From Salinimicrobium xinjiangense DSM 19287 (GTDB lineage: Bacteria; Bacteroidota; Bacteroidia; Flavobacteriales; Flavobacteriaceae), in NCBI RefSeq assembly GCF_000423585.1, contig NZ_AUIG01000011.1, forward strand, positions 1 to 64,000: 64,000 nt of DNA, given 5' to 3'. Each line of letters begins with the position of its first letter. Positions within the stretch are counted from its first letter, which is position 1. Below the pieces are notes generated by a model. It was not told the origin of the DNA and searched no databases. It saw only the letters and a list, made by a program, of their open reading frames with translations. Below are positions 9,045 through 17,680 of the stretch, piece after piece. The position numbers and the translations under genes are program-made.

Positions 9045-11474
9045 TTATGAACCTCCCGCCCTGTTCAATTCTTCCAGTTCGTTTTTTCTGGATTGTTGTT
9101 TGGAGTTTGACGGATTGAAGGAATATCTCAAATTCAGACTTACAGCTCTATGATCAAAATATTGGTCTATTTCAATCGTATTGCCAAGATAATCGGCCGT
9201 TACGTTCATTTCCATTCCCTTAAAGATATCAGTCGCATTAAGGGTTACGTCCAGCTTGTCATTCAAAAATGACTTTTTAAGTCCGGCATCTACCCAAAAT
9301 TGCTTCTCAATATTATATACCCCATAAGCCATTGGACCTCTGTAAGTACCATTAACTTCAAGTTTTATATCCCATGGAAGGTTAACCTGATGGTTTGACT
9401 GAAAAAGGTAAAACAGATTATCATTCTCCACTGAAGTTCCATCTATGGTAAGATCATAAGTATGTTGATTAAACACTACAGTATTGTTGACATTCCAGAA
9501 CTTCGCCAATTCGACAGGGGCCACAAGTGTAGCTCCATAACTGCTAAAATTATCCAGATTTCTACTGGTGAAGGACGTTTTCCCTGTCTCAGCATCGGCC
9601 GCAGGAACTTCAATAAAGTGATTGTTTGTACTGTCATAGCTTAAAAGAAGATTAAATCTCTTAAAGAAAGTATGGGTCATTTTAAAGGAATCGGTGATCT
9701 GCGCCTGTAGATCTGGATTTCCTTCGGTATAAGTATAGGGATCGAGGTAGAAAATAGTCGGATTGAAGGTACTGTAATCTGGCCTTAAGATCCTTCGGCT
9801 ATAGGAATAGTTCAATTGGTAATTGTCACTTACTTTTTGCTCCAGCATAAGATTCGGAAAGAATTCCAGGTAATCTCTTTTATTAGTTTCATTCATCGTA
9901 AAGGATCTTCCCTTCCCATAGGTTTGTTCAGCCCGGAGCCCTGCCTGTAAGTTCCATGTATCGTTGAATCTATTGCTGTATTCAACATAAGCAGAGTAGA
10001 TCTCTTCTTCATATCTAAACCTGTCACTATTGGAAGGATCCAAATTTCGCTCATTATCTTCTGTTACGAAATATTTCAGATCACTGTCTGATTCTACCTT
10101 ACTGGCTTTGACTCCCAGTCCCAGGCTCGAGCTGACTGAAAGAGGTGTTGAAAAATCGACTTTTGCAGCATATATGCTGTAGTCTGAAAGGCTGATGTTG
10201 TCTAGCAATTCCAGTCTCGTGGAACCATCTGCCGGATAAGAATACGTATTCCTGAAATCAAAACTTTCTTCATTCTCAAGCCTTATGTAATCTACATCTG
10301 CAGATATGGTAGTTCCCACAGTGTCAAGTTTCCCGGTGTAATGCAGGTTGAACTGTCCATTGTAAAATTGTTCATCCCTGTGGTTCAAAGCTTCTACATT
10401 GACATAGGTTCCATTTACAGGATGAGTTAGTGCAGTATAAGTATTCCAGTCGGCATCAATATTCTTGTAGATAAGGTTGGCCATAACGCCAATCTCATGA
10501 TTTTTGCTCATCTCATGATCTGTTCCTATGCGAAGAGAGGGCGTGAATTCTTCTTTGATATCGATACCATTTTGTTTGTAGGTTGTGAAATTCTCATTTC
10601 CCGGAAAGGTTCTTGTCACCTTTTGCGGTCTGTATCTTCCTCCTTCAGAAAGGTCTAAACTGGCATAAGAATTCCAGCGGCCGGCACTATGATTAAGATT
10701 GACACCCCCATTGAACAAACGCTGATTATTAACTTTATATCCTCCGTAGACACTACCAGATAGTCCGGTATTGGTGTTTTTCTTAAGGCTGATATTCAGT
10801 ATTCCAGCAGTACCTTCGGCATCATATTTTGCTGAAGGGTTGTGGATCACTTCGATCTCTTCAATATTTTCTGCAGGCATACTTTCCAGCAGTGTCTGAA
10901 GTTCTTTAGCTGAAAGATAGGTCATGCGCCCATCCAGCATCACATTAACACCGCTCTTCCCATTGATCATGAACTCCCCGTCCTGCCCTACCGAAACTCC
11001 CGGAGCTCTTGAAAGCATTTCGTAAGCTGTTTTACCGGCTGCAACAGCTGTTCCCTCTACTTTCATTACCATCTTGCCATTCTCCACCTTTACGCGGGGT
11101 CTCCAGGTTTGGATCATCACCTCATTAAGCATTGTCAATTCTTCCTGCATGGTAAGCAACCCGAAATCCTTCCTGTAATCTGAACTGGCTATTTCAAATA
11201 ATGGCGTGAAAATAGATTCAAATCCAATGGCACTGAATCTTAGTACATATTTTCCATTTTCAGGGGATTTCAGGTTAAAGCTTCCATCCATTTCTGTCGT
11301 GGATCCTGTCACCACCGTAGAATCGGGTAATTTCATTACCGCTACGGTTGCAAAAGGAATGGACTCTTCATTCTGGTCCATAAGGCTTCCGCTAAGGGAG
11401 CCTTCCTGTGCATTTATTGAATAAGTTATTATGAAACTTAAAAAGACTGTAATTAATTTTTTATACAACTTCAT
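9045..11474 (-). CDS. TonB-dependent receptor, outer-membrane beta-barrel family (paralogue 1)
   Basis: 809 aa from the ATG at 11474; a longer TTG start at 11483 is less likely because the paralogue begins at the equivalent Met. Order: signal peptide (MKLYKKLITVFLS... to INAQ), carboxypeptidase-regulatory-like domain (GSLSGSLMD... to about residue 100), plug (ARAPGVS-type region ending AEGTAGILNISLKK), then a long beta-barrel of the OMP_b-brl_3 type. It should sit in the outer membrane, taking up an unknown substrate or acting as a receptor. It is strongly similar end to end to the adjacent receptor. Its promoter shares architecture with the second receptor promoter. Confidence 0.88.
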   Translation of the reverse strand: MKLYKKLITVFLSFIITYSINAQEGSLSGSLMDQNEESIPFATVAVMKLPDSTVVTGSTTEMDGSFNLKSPENGKYVLRFSAIGFESIFTPLFEIASSDYRKDFGLLTMQEELTMLNEVMIQTWRPRVKVENGKMVMKVEGTAVAAGKTAYEMLSRAPGVSVGQDGEFMINGKSGVNVMLDGRMTYLSAKELQTLLESMPAENIEEIEVIHNPSAKYDAEGTAGILNISLKKNTNTGLSGSVYGGYKVNNQRLFNGGVNLNHSAGRWNSYASLDLSEGGRYRPQKVTRTFPGNENFTTYKQNGIDIKEEFTPSLRIGTDHEMSKNHEIGVMANLIYKNIDADWNTYTALTHPVNGTYVNVEALNHRDEQFYNGQFNLHYTGKLDTVGTTISADVDYIRLENEESFDFRNTYSYPADGSTRLELLDNISLSDYSIYAAKVDFSTPLSVSSSLGLGVKASKVESDSDLKYFVTEDNERNLDPSNSDRFRYEEEIYSAYVEYSNRFNDTWNLQAGLRAEQTYGKGRSFTMNETNKRDYLEFFPNLMLEQKVSDNYQLNYSYSRRILRPDYSTFNPTIFYLDPYTYTEGNPDLQAQITDSFKMTHTFFKRFNLLLSYDSTNNHFIEVPAADAETGKTSFTSRNLDNFSSYGATLVAPVELAKFWNVNNTVVFNQHTYDLTIDGTSVENDNLFYLFQSNHQVNLPWDIKLEVNGTYRGPMAYGVYNIEKQFWVDAGLKKSFLNDKLDVTLNATDIFKGMEMNVTADYLGNTIEIDQYFDHRAVSLNLRYSFNPSNSKQQSRKNELEELNRAGGS

Positions 11475-11524
11475 CTTGAACAAATTTTGTGGTTAGAAAA
11501 CTGTTTTTGAATTAGCTAACAGGA

Positions 11525-11609
11525 CAAATATGAGCCAGTTAGTCCGGCACAGAAACCTCTTAATGATGAAGCGGGATATTTAACCGGTGAATCGGGATAT
11601 TTAGGTAAT
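11525..11609 (-). promoter_or_regulatory. Receptor promoter with 21-bp-period direct repeats
   Basis: On the minus strand a -7-like box CATATTTG (11525-11532) lies 19 nt downstream of TTTC, a plausible -33 element. Upstream are two direct repeats containing ATCCCGCTTC and ATCCCGATTC (units 11568-11588 and 11589-11609), exactly 21 bp apart. The distance from -7 box to first repeat is the same as in front of the paralogous receptor. LytTR regulators usually bind paired short direct repeats with a spacing of about two helical turns, and a LytTR regulator gene lies nearby. Confidence 0.6.
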
Positions 11610-11771
11610 GAACATTCAGGGATTTATTGTGCTTTCCGGTTTTACTATAATCATGAAGAACGCGCACTGAGAATCGCCGGGGATTTATTAGCTATAGTTT
11701 CGAGATGACTTCTGAAGAGATCTGCCGGATTTTAATAAGTTTTGGTTGACAAAGAAGAAAACTGAAAAAAA

Positions 11772-11795
11772 GAAACCCGGCTTTTGCCGGGTTTC
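11772..11795 (-). terminator. Terminator hairpin of the second TonB-dependent receptor gene
   Basis: GAAACCCGGC-TTTT-GCCGGGTTTC is a 10-bp perfect stem just after the receptor stop codon on the minus strand. It is a duplicate of the hairpin at 8995-9018. Confidence 0.75.
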
Positions 11796-11824
11796 CTGAT
11801 GAAGTTGCAGAAGAATGAACACTG

Positions 11825-14251
11825 TTAGCCACCCGCCCTGTTCAATTCTTCCAGTTGATTTTGGCGGGATTTCTTTGGAGCATCAGAACCATTGAACCTG
11901 TATCTCAGATTGAAACTGACTCCCTGGGTAAAAAAGTGCTGCTCCAATCTGAAAGTACTTCCGGGATATTCTGACTCCACATTGATCTGCTGACCTGCAA
12001 AAATATCTGTCGCTTTTACGGTAAGATCCAAACGCTCATTCAAAAAACTCTTTTTGAGACCGGCATCGAGATACCAGCGCTCTCCTATAGTGGCAACTCC
12101 ATAAGCCATGGGTCCGCTGTAATTGGCATTTAGTTCAAGATTTAGATCCCAGGGAAGGCTTATCCTGTGGTTCGACTGTAAAGAATAGTACAAGACATCA
12201 TTCTCAACAACTCCCTCTTCATAGGGTATATCAAAATTAGTCTGATTCACCACCGCTGTATTTTCGGCATTCCAAAAGGAAGTGATCTCTACTGGCACCA
12301 CCAAAGTAGCTGAATAGGAATCCTTGTGATCTGTGTTGGCTGTAGTAAGTATTGCCTGCCCGGTTTCCATATCGGTTCGTGGATATTCGGCTGTCGCACC
12401 TTTCGTGCGGCTGTAATTAAGCATTAGCATATATTTTCCGAAGAGGGTTTGGTTGACCCCATAAGAGGAAGTGATCTCTGCTTCCAGATCGGGATTACCC
12501 ACAATATAGGTGTATGGGTCAAGATAGAATAGAAAGGGATTGAGTCGGCTATAGCTAGGCCTATTGATCCTTTTACTGTAGGAATAGTTTAACTGGTAAT
12601 TTTCGCTCACTTTCTGGCTTAGCTGAAAGTTTGGAAAAAGATCGAGATAAGATTTTTCATTAATCCGGTTCATGGTGGGGGAGATTCCTTTACCCACAGT
12701 TTTTTCCGCTCTCAATCCAAGCTGTAGATCCCATGTATCACTCAGCCTGTTACTATAGCTGGCATAAGCAGCATAGATCTCTTCTTCATATGTAAAGCTG
12801 TTGCTTCGGGTTCGATCTAACTCTCCGCCTGTATCCTCTCCTAAATAGAACTGAAGGTCACTTTCGGATATTACTTTACTTCCTTTAACTCCTATACTGA
12901 ATTCCGACCGGGAGTTTAGCGGCAGGCTAAGATCTGCCTGGGCTGCAAAGATCTCATAGTCTGAAACACTCCTGTTGAAAAGTTTTTCCACATCTGTTTC
13001 TTCGTCTACCGGAAAGAAATAATTATTGGTAAAATAGGAATCCAGGTCCTTTGACAACTGTACGTAGTCCAGATTAACAGAAAGATTGGTGCCCACGGTG
13101 TCCAATTTTGCATCGTAATGCACATTGAACCTGCCATTCCCGTAATCCTCGATCATTCTGTTTTTGGCAGAGATCGTCTCAAGGTCTCCAATTCCATCCT
13201 GCCCCAGTTCTGTCTCGGTATTCCATATTCCGTTCTCTTCATAGAACGAATAATTTCCGGAGAAGCCAATAGAATGATTTTCATTTAATTGATAATCCAC
13301 ACCGGCCTGGAATGAAGGTATCCATTTGGTCTCCAGTTGCACTCCCGTCTGGTGATAATAATCATATTCGAAATCATAGGTGTATTCTCTCCATATCTCC
13401 TGCTCTCTCATAAATCCTCTTTTGGAGAGATCGGCACTGAAATACGTGTTCCACTTACCTGAGTTGTAATTAAGATTAGCCCCGGCATTATACCAGTTCT
13501 CCTCATTAAATTCTACTCCGCCATAAACGCTCCCATTAAATCCGGCTCCCAGATTTTCTTTTAAAATGATATTGATGATCCCGGCCGAACCTTCGGCGTC
13601 ATATTTCGCAGAGGGATTATGAATGAGTTCAATGTTCTTGATGTTTTCTGCCGGCATAGATTCCAACATAGTCTTTAGTTGATCGGCCGAAAGGTAGGTG
13701 AGACGGCCATTGATCATGATCTTTACTCCGGTTTTTCCGTTGAGTCTTAGATTTCCATCCTGATCTGCCGATATTCCCGGGGATTTTGATACAATCTCAA
13801 AGGCAGAGCTTCCCGCGGCCATGGCAGTACCCTCAACGCGGACAACCATTTTTCCTGCTTCCAGTTCCACCCTCGGCCTCCAGGCCTGGACCATAACTTC
13901 ATTAAGCATGGTCATTTCTTCTTTAATGATCACCTGCCCAAAATCCCTGCTATAGTTGGGGCTTGAAATATTAAAGGCATCGGTGAAAGTGGAAGTAAAT
14001 CCAATGGCGCTAAATCGCAGTAAATATTTCCCCTCTTCGGGAGTACCAAGTTCAAAAGCTCCATCCAAATCTGTAGTAGTTCCTGTTACTACAGTAGAAT
14101 CTGGCAGTTTTACCATTGCGACCGTGGCAAAGGGAATAGTTTCTTCTTTAGGGTCTATAAGACTTCCGCTAAGAGAACCTTCCTGGGCGTTTATTGAATA
14201 AGTGATTATTAAACTTAAAAAGACTGTGATTAATTTTTTATGCAACTTCAT
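11825..14251 (-). CDS. TonB-dependent receptor, outer-membrane beta-barrel family (paralogue 2)
   Basis: 808 aa. It has the same layout as its neighbour: signal peptide ending INAQ, carboxypeptidase-regulatory-like domain (GSLSGSLIDPKEETIPFATV), plug with SKSPGISADQDG and a DAEGSAGIINIILKEN end, then the beta-barrel. The C-terminal RQNQLEELNRAGG is shared with the paralogue. The signal peptide, 5' leader and terminator are also nearly identical, so the pair arose by tandem duplication and then diverged in the barrel. It is divergent from the LytS kinase gene, separated by 206 bp holding repeat-type operator candidates. Confidence 0.88.
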   Translation of the reverse strand: MKLHKKLITVFLSLIITYSINAQEGSLSGSLIDPKEETIPFATVAMVKLPDSTVVTGTTTDLDGAFELGTPEEGKYLLRFSAIGFTSTFTDAFNISSPNYSRDFGQVIIKEEMTMLNEVMVQAWRPRVELEAGKMVVRVEGTAMAAGSSAFEIVSKSPGISADQDGNLRLNGKTGVKIMINGRLTYLSADQLKTMLESMPAENIKNIELIHNPSAKYDAEGSAGIINIILKENLGAGFNGSVYGGVEFNEENWYNAGANLNYNSGKWNTYFSADLSKRGFMREQEIWREYTYDFEYDYYHQTGVQLETKWIPSFQAGVDYQLNENHSIGFSGNYSFYEENGIWNTETELGQDGIGDLETISAKNRMIEDYGNGRFNVHYDAKLDTVGTNLSVNLDYVQLSKDLDSYFTNNYFFPVDEETDVEKLFNRSVSDYEIFAAQADLSLPLNSRSEFSIGVKGSKVISESDLQFYLGEDTGGELDRTRSNSFTYEEEIYAAYASYSNRLSDTWDLQLGLRAEKTVGKGISPTMNRINEKSYLDLFPNFQLSQKVSENYQLNYSYSKRINRPSYSRLNPFLFYLDPYTYIVGNPDLEAEITSSYGVNQTLFGKYMLMLNYSRTKGATAEYPRTDMETGQAILTTANTDHKDSYSATLVVPVEITSFWNAENTAVVNQTNFDIPYEEGVVENDVLYYSLQSNHRISLPWDLNLELNANYSGPMAYGVATIGERWYLDAGLKKSFLNERLDLTVKATDIFAGQQINVESEYPGSTFRLEQHFFTQGVSFNLRYRFNGSDAPKKSRQNQLEELNRAGG

Positions 14252-14301
14252 CTTGTAAAAATTTTGTGGTTAGACATTCTATTTTTCGCTAGCTAACGGC
14301 A

Positions 14302-14398
14302 CAAAGATGAGGATGGAAGACCCGTTAGGAAACCAGAAAATAATGAAGTGGGATTTTTAGGCAATGGAATGGGATATAGGCTGAATGAAATGGGAAGC
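14302..14398 (-). promoter_or_regulatory. Receptor promoter with 21-bp-period direct repeats, shared with the divergent kinase operon
   Basis: A minus-strand -7-like box CATCTTTG (14302-14309) follows TTTC by 19 nt. Upstream, repeats containing ATCCCACTTC and ATCCCATTCC start at 14345 and 14366 (plus-strand coordinates), with a third half-like copy at 14387-14398; the period is 21 bp. The spacing of 43 bp between the -7 box edge and the first repeat is identical to that at the first receptor. The block also lies within 115 bp of the lytS start codon, so one site could serve both directions. Confidence 0.6.
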
Positions 14399-14457
14399 AG
14401 TTTTCCCCAATCGGGTGATATTCGTATTACCTGAAGGATTTATTAAATGCCGACACT

Positions 14458-15651
14458 ATGAAATTCCTCAAAAAATTATTTATTCTTTACATTTACCAGA
14501 GTAAAGAAATTTTATACCTCATCAAGACAGGACAAATCCATAGCCGAATTGCTGCTAAAGAAAAGACTACTTCTAAAAAGTCTGATAAAAACTGGTTCAG
14601 GAAGCTGGTAGTAAAAGCCTTCTTTACAAGTATCCTGATTTTCTTTACTATTGTCTACTACCACCAGGGCTCGGTATTTTTTAACGCAGACGGTTCTTCT
14701 ATATTTAACAGGATAGCAGCATTTGAATTCCTGTTTACGTTTATTTTTCTTTTATCCACCTTTATCACTCATCGGGGAATCTCATACCTGGTCAATGAAC
14801 GAAATTTTCTTTCCGATACTTCCGTAGCGAAAAAGATAGTAGAAGCTATTTTGGTCATTGTAAATTCAACGATCCTCCTGTTCCTGTTTGTTCTTGTTCC
14901 TTTCATCATGGTTTTCCCGGACATTGAGGTGCTGCCAATTCGCATAAGGTTCAATATCGCTTTTATGGCTATTCTATCCCTGTTCTTTTACTATTTCGTG
15001 GAAAGGGAGCGCAGTAAAAGAAAATTGCAGGAAAAAATTATCCGCTCCACGCGGCTTCAGAAGGAAAATTTCCAGGCACAACTCGAGGGGCTTAAGAACC
15101 AGATAAATCCACATTTCCTCTTCAACAGCTTCAATGTACTAAGCTCCCTCATCACTCATAATAAGATCCAGGCCCGGGAGTTTGTGGCGAGACTCTCTAC
15201 CGTTTACCGTTCTCTACTGGTACATAGTGAAAAACAACTGGTAACTCTGGAAGAAGAGATGAAATTATCAAGGGCTTATATCTACCTCCTTAGCACCCGC
15301 TTTGGAACTAACCTTCAGTTCAACATCAATATTGAAGAAGATCATTTACAGCTACTTCTGCCTCCGGGTTCGGTACAGATGCTCATAGAAAATGCCATAA
15401 AACATAATGGCTCTACACGAAAAAATCCATTGTATATTGACATAATGTCTCAGGATAAGATTCTAAAGGTGAAAAATAACCTTCAGCCCAGACTGGAAAA
15501 AATTGAATCCACAAAAACTGGCCTTCAGAATATCCGCAGGAGGTACAAATTCCTCTCCGACCGGGAAGTAGAAATAGAAATCACCGATAAAGAGTTCACA
15601 GTGCTCTTGCCTTTATTAGAAATTCAAGCCCATGAAGATCCTAATTATTGA
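14458..15651 (+). CDS. LytS/AlgZ-type sensor histidine kinase
   Basis: 397 aa. Four hydrophobic segments (about 58-80, 92-110, 130-158, 164-182) form a membrane sensor without a recognisable ligand domain. A coiled-coil linker leads to the His_kinase domain: NPHFLFNSFNVLSS with phosphoacceptor His at about residue 219, then PPGSVQMLIENAIKH (N-box of the ATPase domain) and a degraded G-box region. It overlaps the LytTR regulator gene by 20 nt, so the two form a translationally coupled two-component pair. The likely targets are the adjacent receptors. Confidence 0.88.
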   Translation: MKFLKKLFILYIYQSKEILYLIKTGQIHSRIAAKEKTTSKKSDKNWFRKLVVKAFFTSILIFFTIVYYHQGSVFFNADGSSIFNRIAAFEFLFTFIFLLSTFITHRGISYLVNERNFLSDTSVAKKIVEAILVIVNSTILLFLFVLVPFIMVFPDIEVLPIRIRFNIAFMAILSLFFYYFVERERSKRKLQEKIIRSTRLQKENFQAQLEGLKNQINPHFLFNSFNVLSSLITHNKIQAREFVARLSTVYRSLLVHSEKQLVTLEEEMKLSRAYIYLLSTRFGTNLQFNINIEEDHLQLLLPPGSVQMLIENAIKHNGSTRKNPLYIDIMSQDKILKVKNNLQPRLEKIESTKTGLQNIRRRYKFLSDREVEIEITDKEFTVLLPLLEIQAHEDPNY

Positions 15652-16402
15652 AGATGAAGCATTCGCAGCCAGTGCTCTGGAATCCTTAATTCTCGAATTA
15701 AGACCGGAAACTAAGGTCCTTGATAAGATTGAATCAATTGAAGAAGCTGTCGAATGGTTTGATCTTAACCCTTCTCCCGACCTTATTTTTTGCGATATCC
15801 ACCTGAGCGACGGTAATAGCTTTGAAATTTTTAAATCAAGAGAAATAAAAAGTCCGGTGATCTTTACCACTGCTTATGATGAATATGCTATAGAAGCCTT
15901 CAAGGTAAACAGTGTGGATTATCTTCTAAAGCCGATATCCAAAAAGGAACTGGCAGAAGCCATCAAAAAATATGAGGACCTGAAAGGCACTAATATGAGC
16001 CGGGAAATCCAGAATCTCCAGGGTCTTCTCCAGAACACTCTTACAGGAACTATGCCGGTGGAAAAGAAATCCCGCTTTATGGTAAAATCCGGCCAAACCA
16101 TTAAAACCGTCTCCAGTGAGGACATCGCTCTTTTTCTGGCCGAAGAAGGAGTTGTTCTCCTAACCACTTTTAAAGGCAAACGTTATGTAATCAACTATAC
16201 CCTGGATCAATTGGAGGAGTTGCTTTCAGCCGAAAGATTTTTCAGAGCCAATCGCCAGCTCATTGTGAATATTGACGCAGTAAAAGAAGTAAATCCCTAC
16301 TTTAAGGGCCGGCTCCACCTTGTCCTTAGCGGGGGGCTTGCCGGGGAGCAGATCATTAGCAGTAACAAAGCATCAGCTTTTAAGGAATGGCTGGACCTTT
16401 AA
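15632..16402 (+). CDS. LytTR-family response regulator
   Basis: 256 aa. The receiver domain (1-120) has IIEDE acidic residues, phosphoacceptor Asp in DLIFCDIHLSDG, TTAYDEYA with the switch Thr, and DYLLKPI with the conserved Lys. The C-terminal LytTR DNA-binding domain (about 145-250) shows RFMVKSG, DIALFLAEEG, FFRANRQLIVNIDAV and KGRLHLVLSGG. Such proteins bind pairs of short direct repeats. It follows the kinase with an overlap and precedes a second, degenerate kinase gene by 15 bp. Confidence 0.9.
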   Translation: MKILIIEDEAFAASALESLILELRPETKVLDKIESIEEAVEWFDLNPSPDLIFCDIHLSDGNSFEIFKSREIKSPVIFTTAYDEYAIEAFKVNSVDYLLKPISKKELAEAIKKYEDLKGTNMSREIQNLQGLLQNTLTGTMPVEKKSRFMVKSGQTIKTVSSEDIALFLAEEGVVLLTTFKGKRYVINYTLDQLEELLSAERFFRANRQLIVNIDAVKEVNPYFKGRLHLVLSGGLAGEQIISSNKASAFKEWLDL

Positions 16403-16417
16403 TCCAAGACAGGTAAG

Positions 16418-17518
16418 ATGAAGACAACTTTTATTAATCAAAAAAAAGTTACACTGAAAGGTGAATGGCTGCAAAGAATTGGAGTTATAGCACTTATAAG
16501 CCTTGCAATACATATCATCGCTACCTATATAACCTATGGAGAACTCTCTTCTGTAATATCCCTTGCCTCCACCCTGGAAATTATTTTTACTTTTATTTAT
16601 TTCCTTTCACTCTTCTGGCTATATCCAAAAATTTCCGGTTTCGTTCATTCTCCACGGCTAAAGGAACTTTCAGAAAATATGGTAAATTTTGTGGAGGGAT
16701 TTTTAGTAGTAATAAGCACTTTCCTGCTCACCGGACTTACTAAGATATTTCCTTTATGGGTGCTCCTCTTAATCCTTAACCGAATTTTAGAAGGTTTCAA
16801 TGGTAGATTCGATTTTGAAGCAGTTCGTCGCAGCCTCATTATTCACGCATTTCTGGGGCTTTTCTTTTATTATTTTGTAGAAAGAGAAAGACTGAGAAAA
16901 AAAATACGTGCCGAGCATTTGAGATTTGCGCAACTTCAAAGCATAGAGTTTAAAAATCAGTTGGAAAGATTAAAGAACAGGGTTAATCCCGATTTTCTTT
17001 TTAAAAGCCTTGACACGCTTGATTCGCTCATTGAACAGCATCCGGAGAAAGCAGTAGAATTCGTTGGACATCTTTCTTCTGTCTATCGTTCATTTCTTAA
17101 CACCAACGAACAACTCATCAAATTAAAAAAGGAACTGGAGCTGGCCGGGGCATATATTGCTATTCTGAAAGTGCAATATGGAGCTAACATCCGGTTTAGC
17201 ATTGATACAGAACCTGAAAGTCTTTCCCTGTACTTACCGCCCGGCACTCTTCAGGTGCTCATTGAAAACGCTGGACCTCAAACAGACATTCAAGGTGCCC
17301 ACCCGCTTCACGTTGAAATTTCCACAACCGGAAAAAAACTCATTGTGAAAAATACCCGCTACCATATGCCCGCAAAGGACAAGCTTCAAAAAAAAATCGA
17401 TCTCATAAAAGAGAAATACGAATATTTTTCAAATGAAACTGTTGAGGTTGAGGAAACTGACCTTCATTACAAGGTAGAGATCCCTCTTTTAGAATTAAAT
17501 AAAGAAGTAGAGCAATAA
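16418..17518 (+). CDS. Degenerate LytS-like kinase lacking the phosphoacceptor His
   Basis: 366 aa. It has the same architecture as the upstream LytS protein: four hydrophobic segments, the FFYYFVERERLRKK linker and a His_kinase region. The phosphoacceptor motif NPHFLFN reads NPDFLFK, with Asp at about residue 192, and the ATPase N-box IENAIKHN reads IENAGPQ. Both changes should abolish autophosphorylation. Reading frame and domain order are intact, so this looks like a maintained pseudokinase rather than a decayed gene. It may dimerise with or modulate the active kinase of the same operon. Confidence 0.8.
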   Translation: MKTTFINQKKVTLKGEWLQRIGVIALISLAIHIIATYITYGELSSVISLASTLEIIFTFIYFLSLFWLYPKISGFVHSPRLKELSENMVNFVEGFLVVISTFLLTGLTKIFPLWVLLLILNRILEGFNGRFDFEAVRRSLIIHAFLGLFFYYFVERERLRKKIRAEHLRFAQLQSIEFKNQLERLKNRVNPDFLFKSLDTLDSLIEQHPEKAVEFVGHLSSVYRSFLNTNEQLIKLKKELELAGAYIAILKVQYGANIRFSIDTEPESLSLYLPPGTLQVLIENAGPQTDIQGAHPLHVEISTTGKKLIVKNTRYHMPAKDKLQKKIDLIKEKYEYFSNETVEVEETDLHYKVEIPLLELNKEVEQ

Positions 17519-17680
17519 CACACCCTCTCTTTCCGTAGCTTTTGTTTAACAGAGGTAATTCTATAAACTTTTAAATAAGTCCCGATATTCATTATCCATA
17601 AATTTTTCTCCTTCTGGGAAAAAATATTGAAAGAACTGCAACAAAAGTCGGTTCTTGCCGTCTTTTAGTAAAACCTAACC

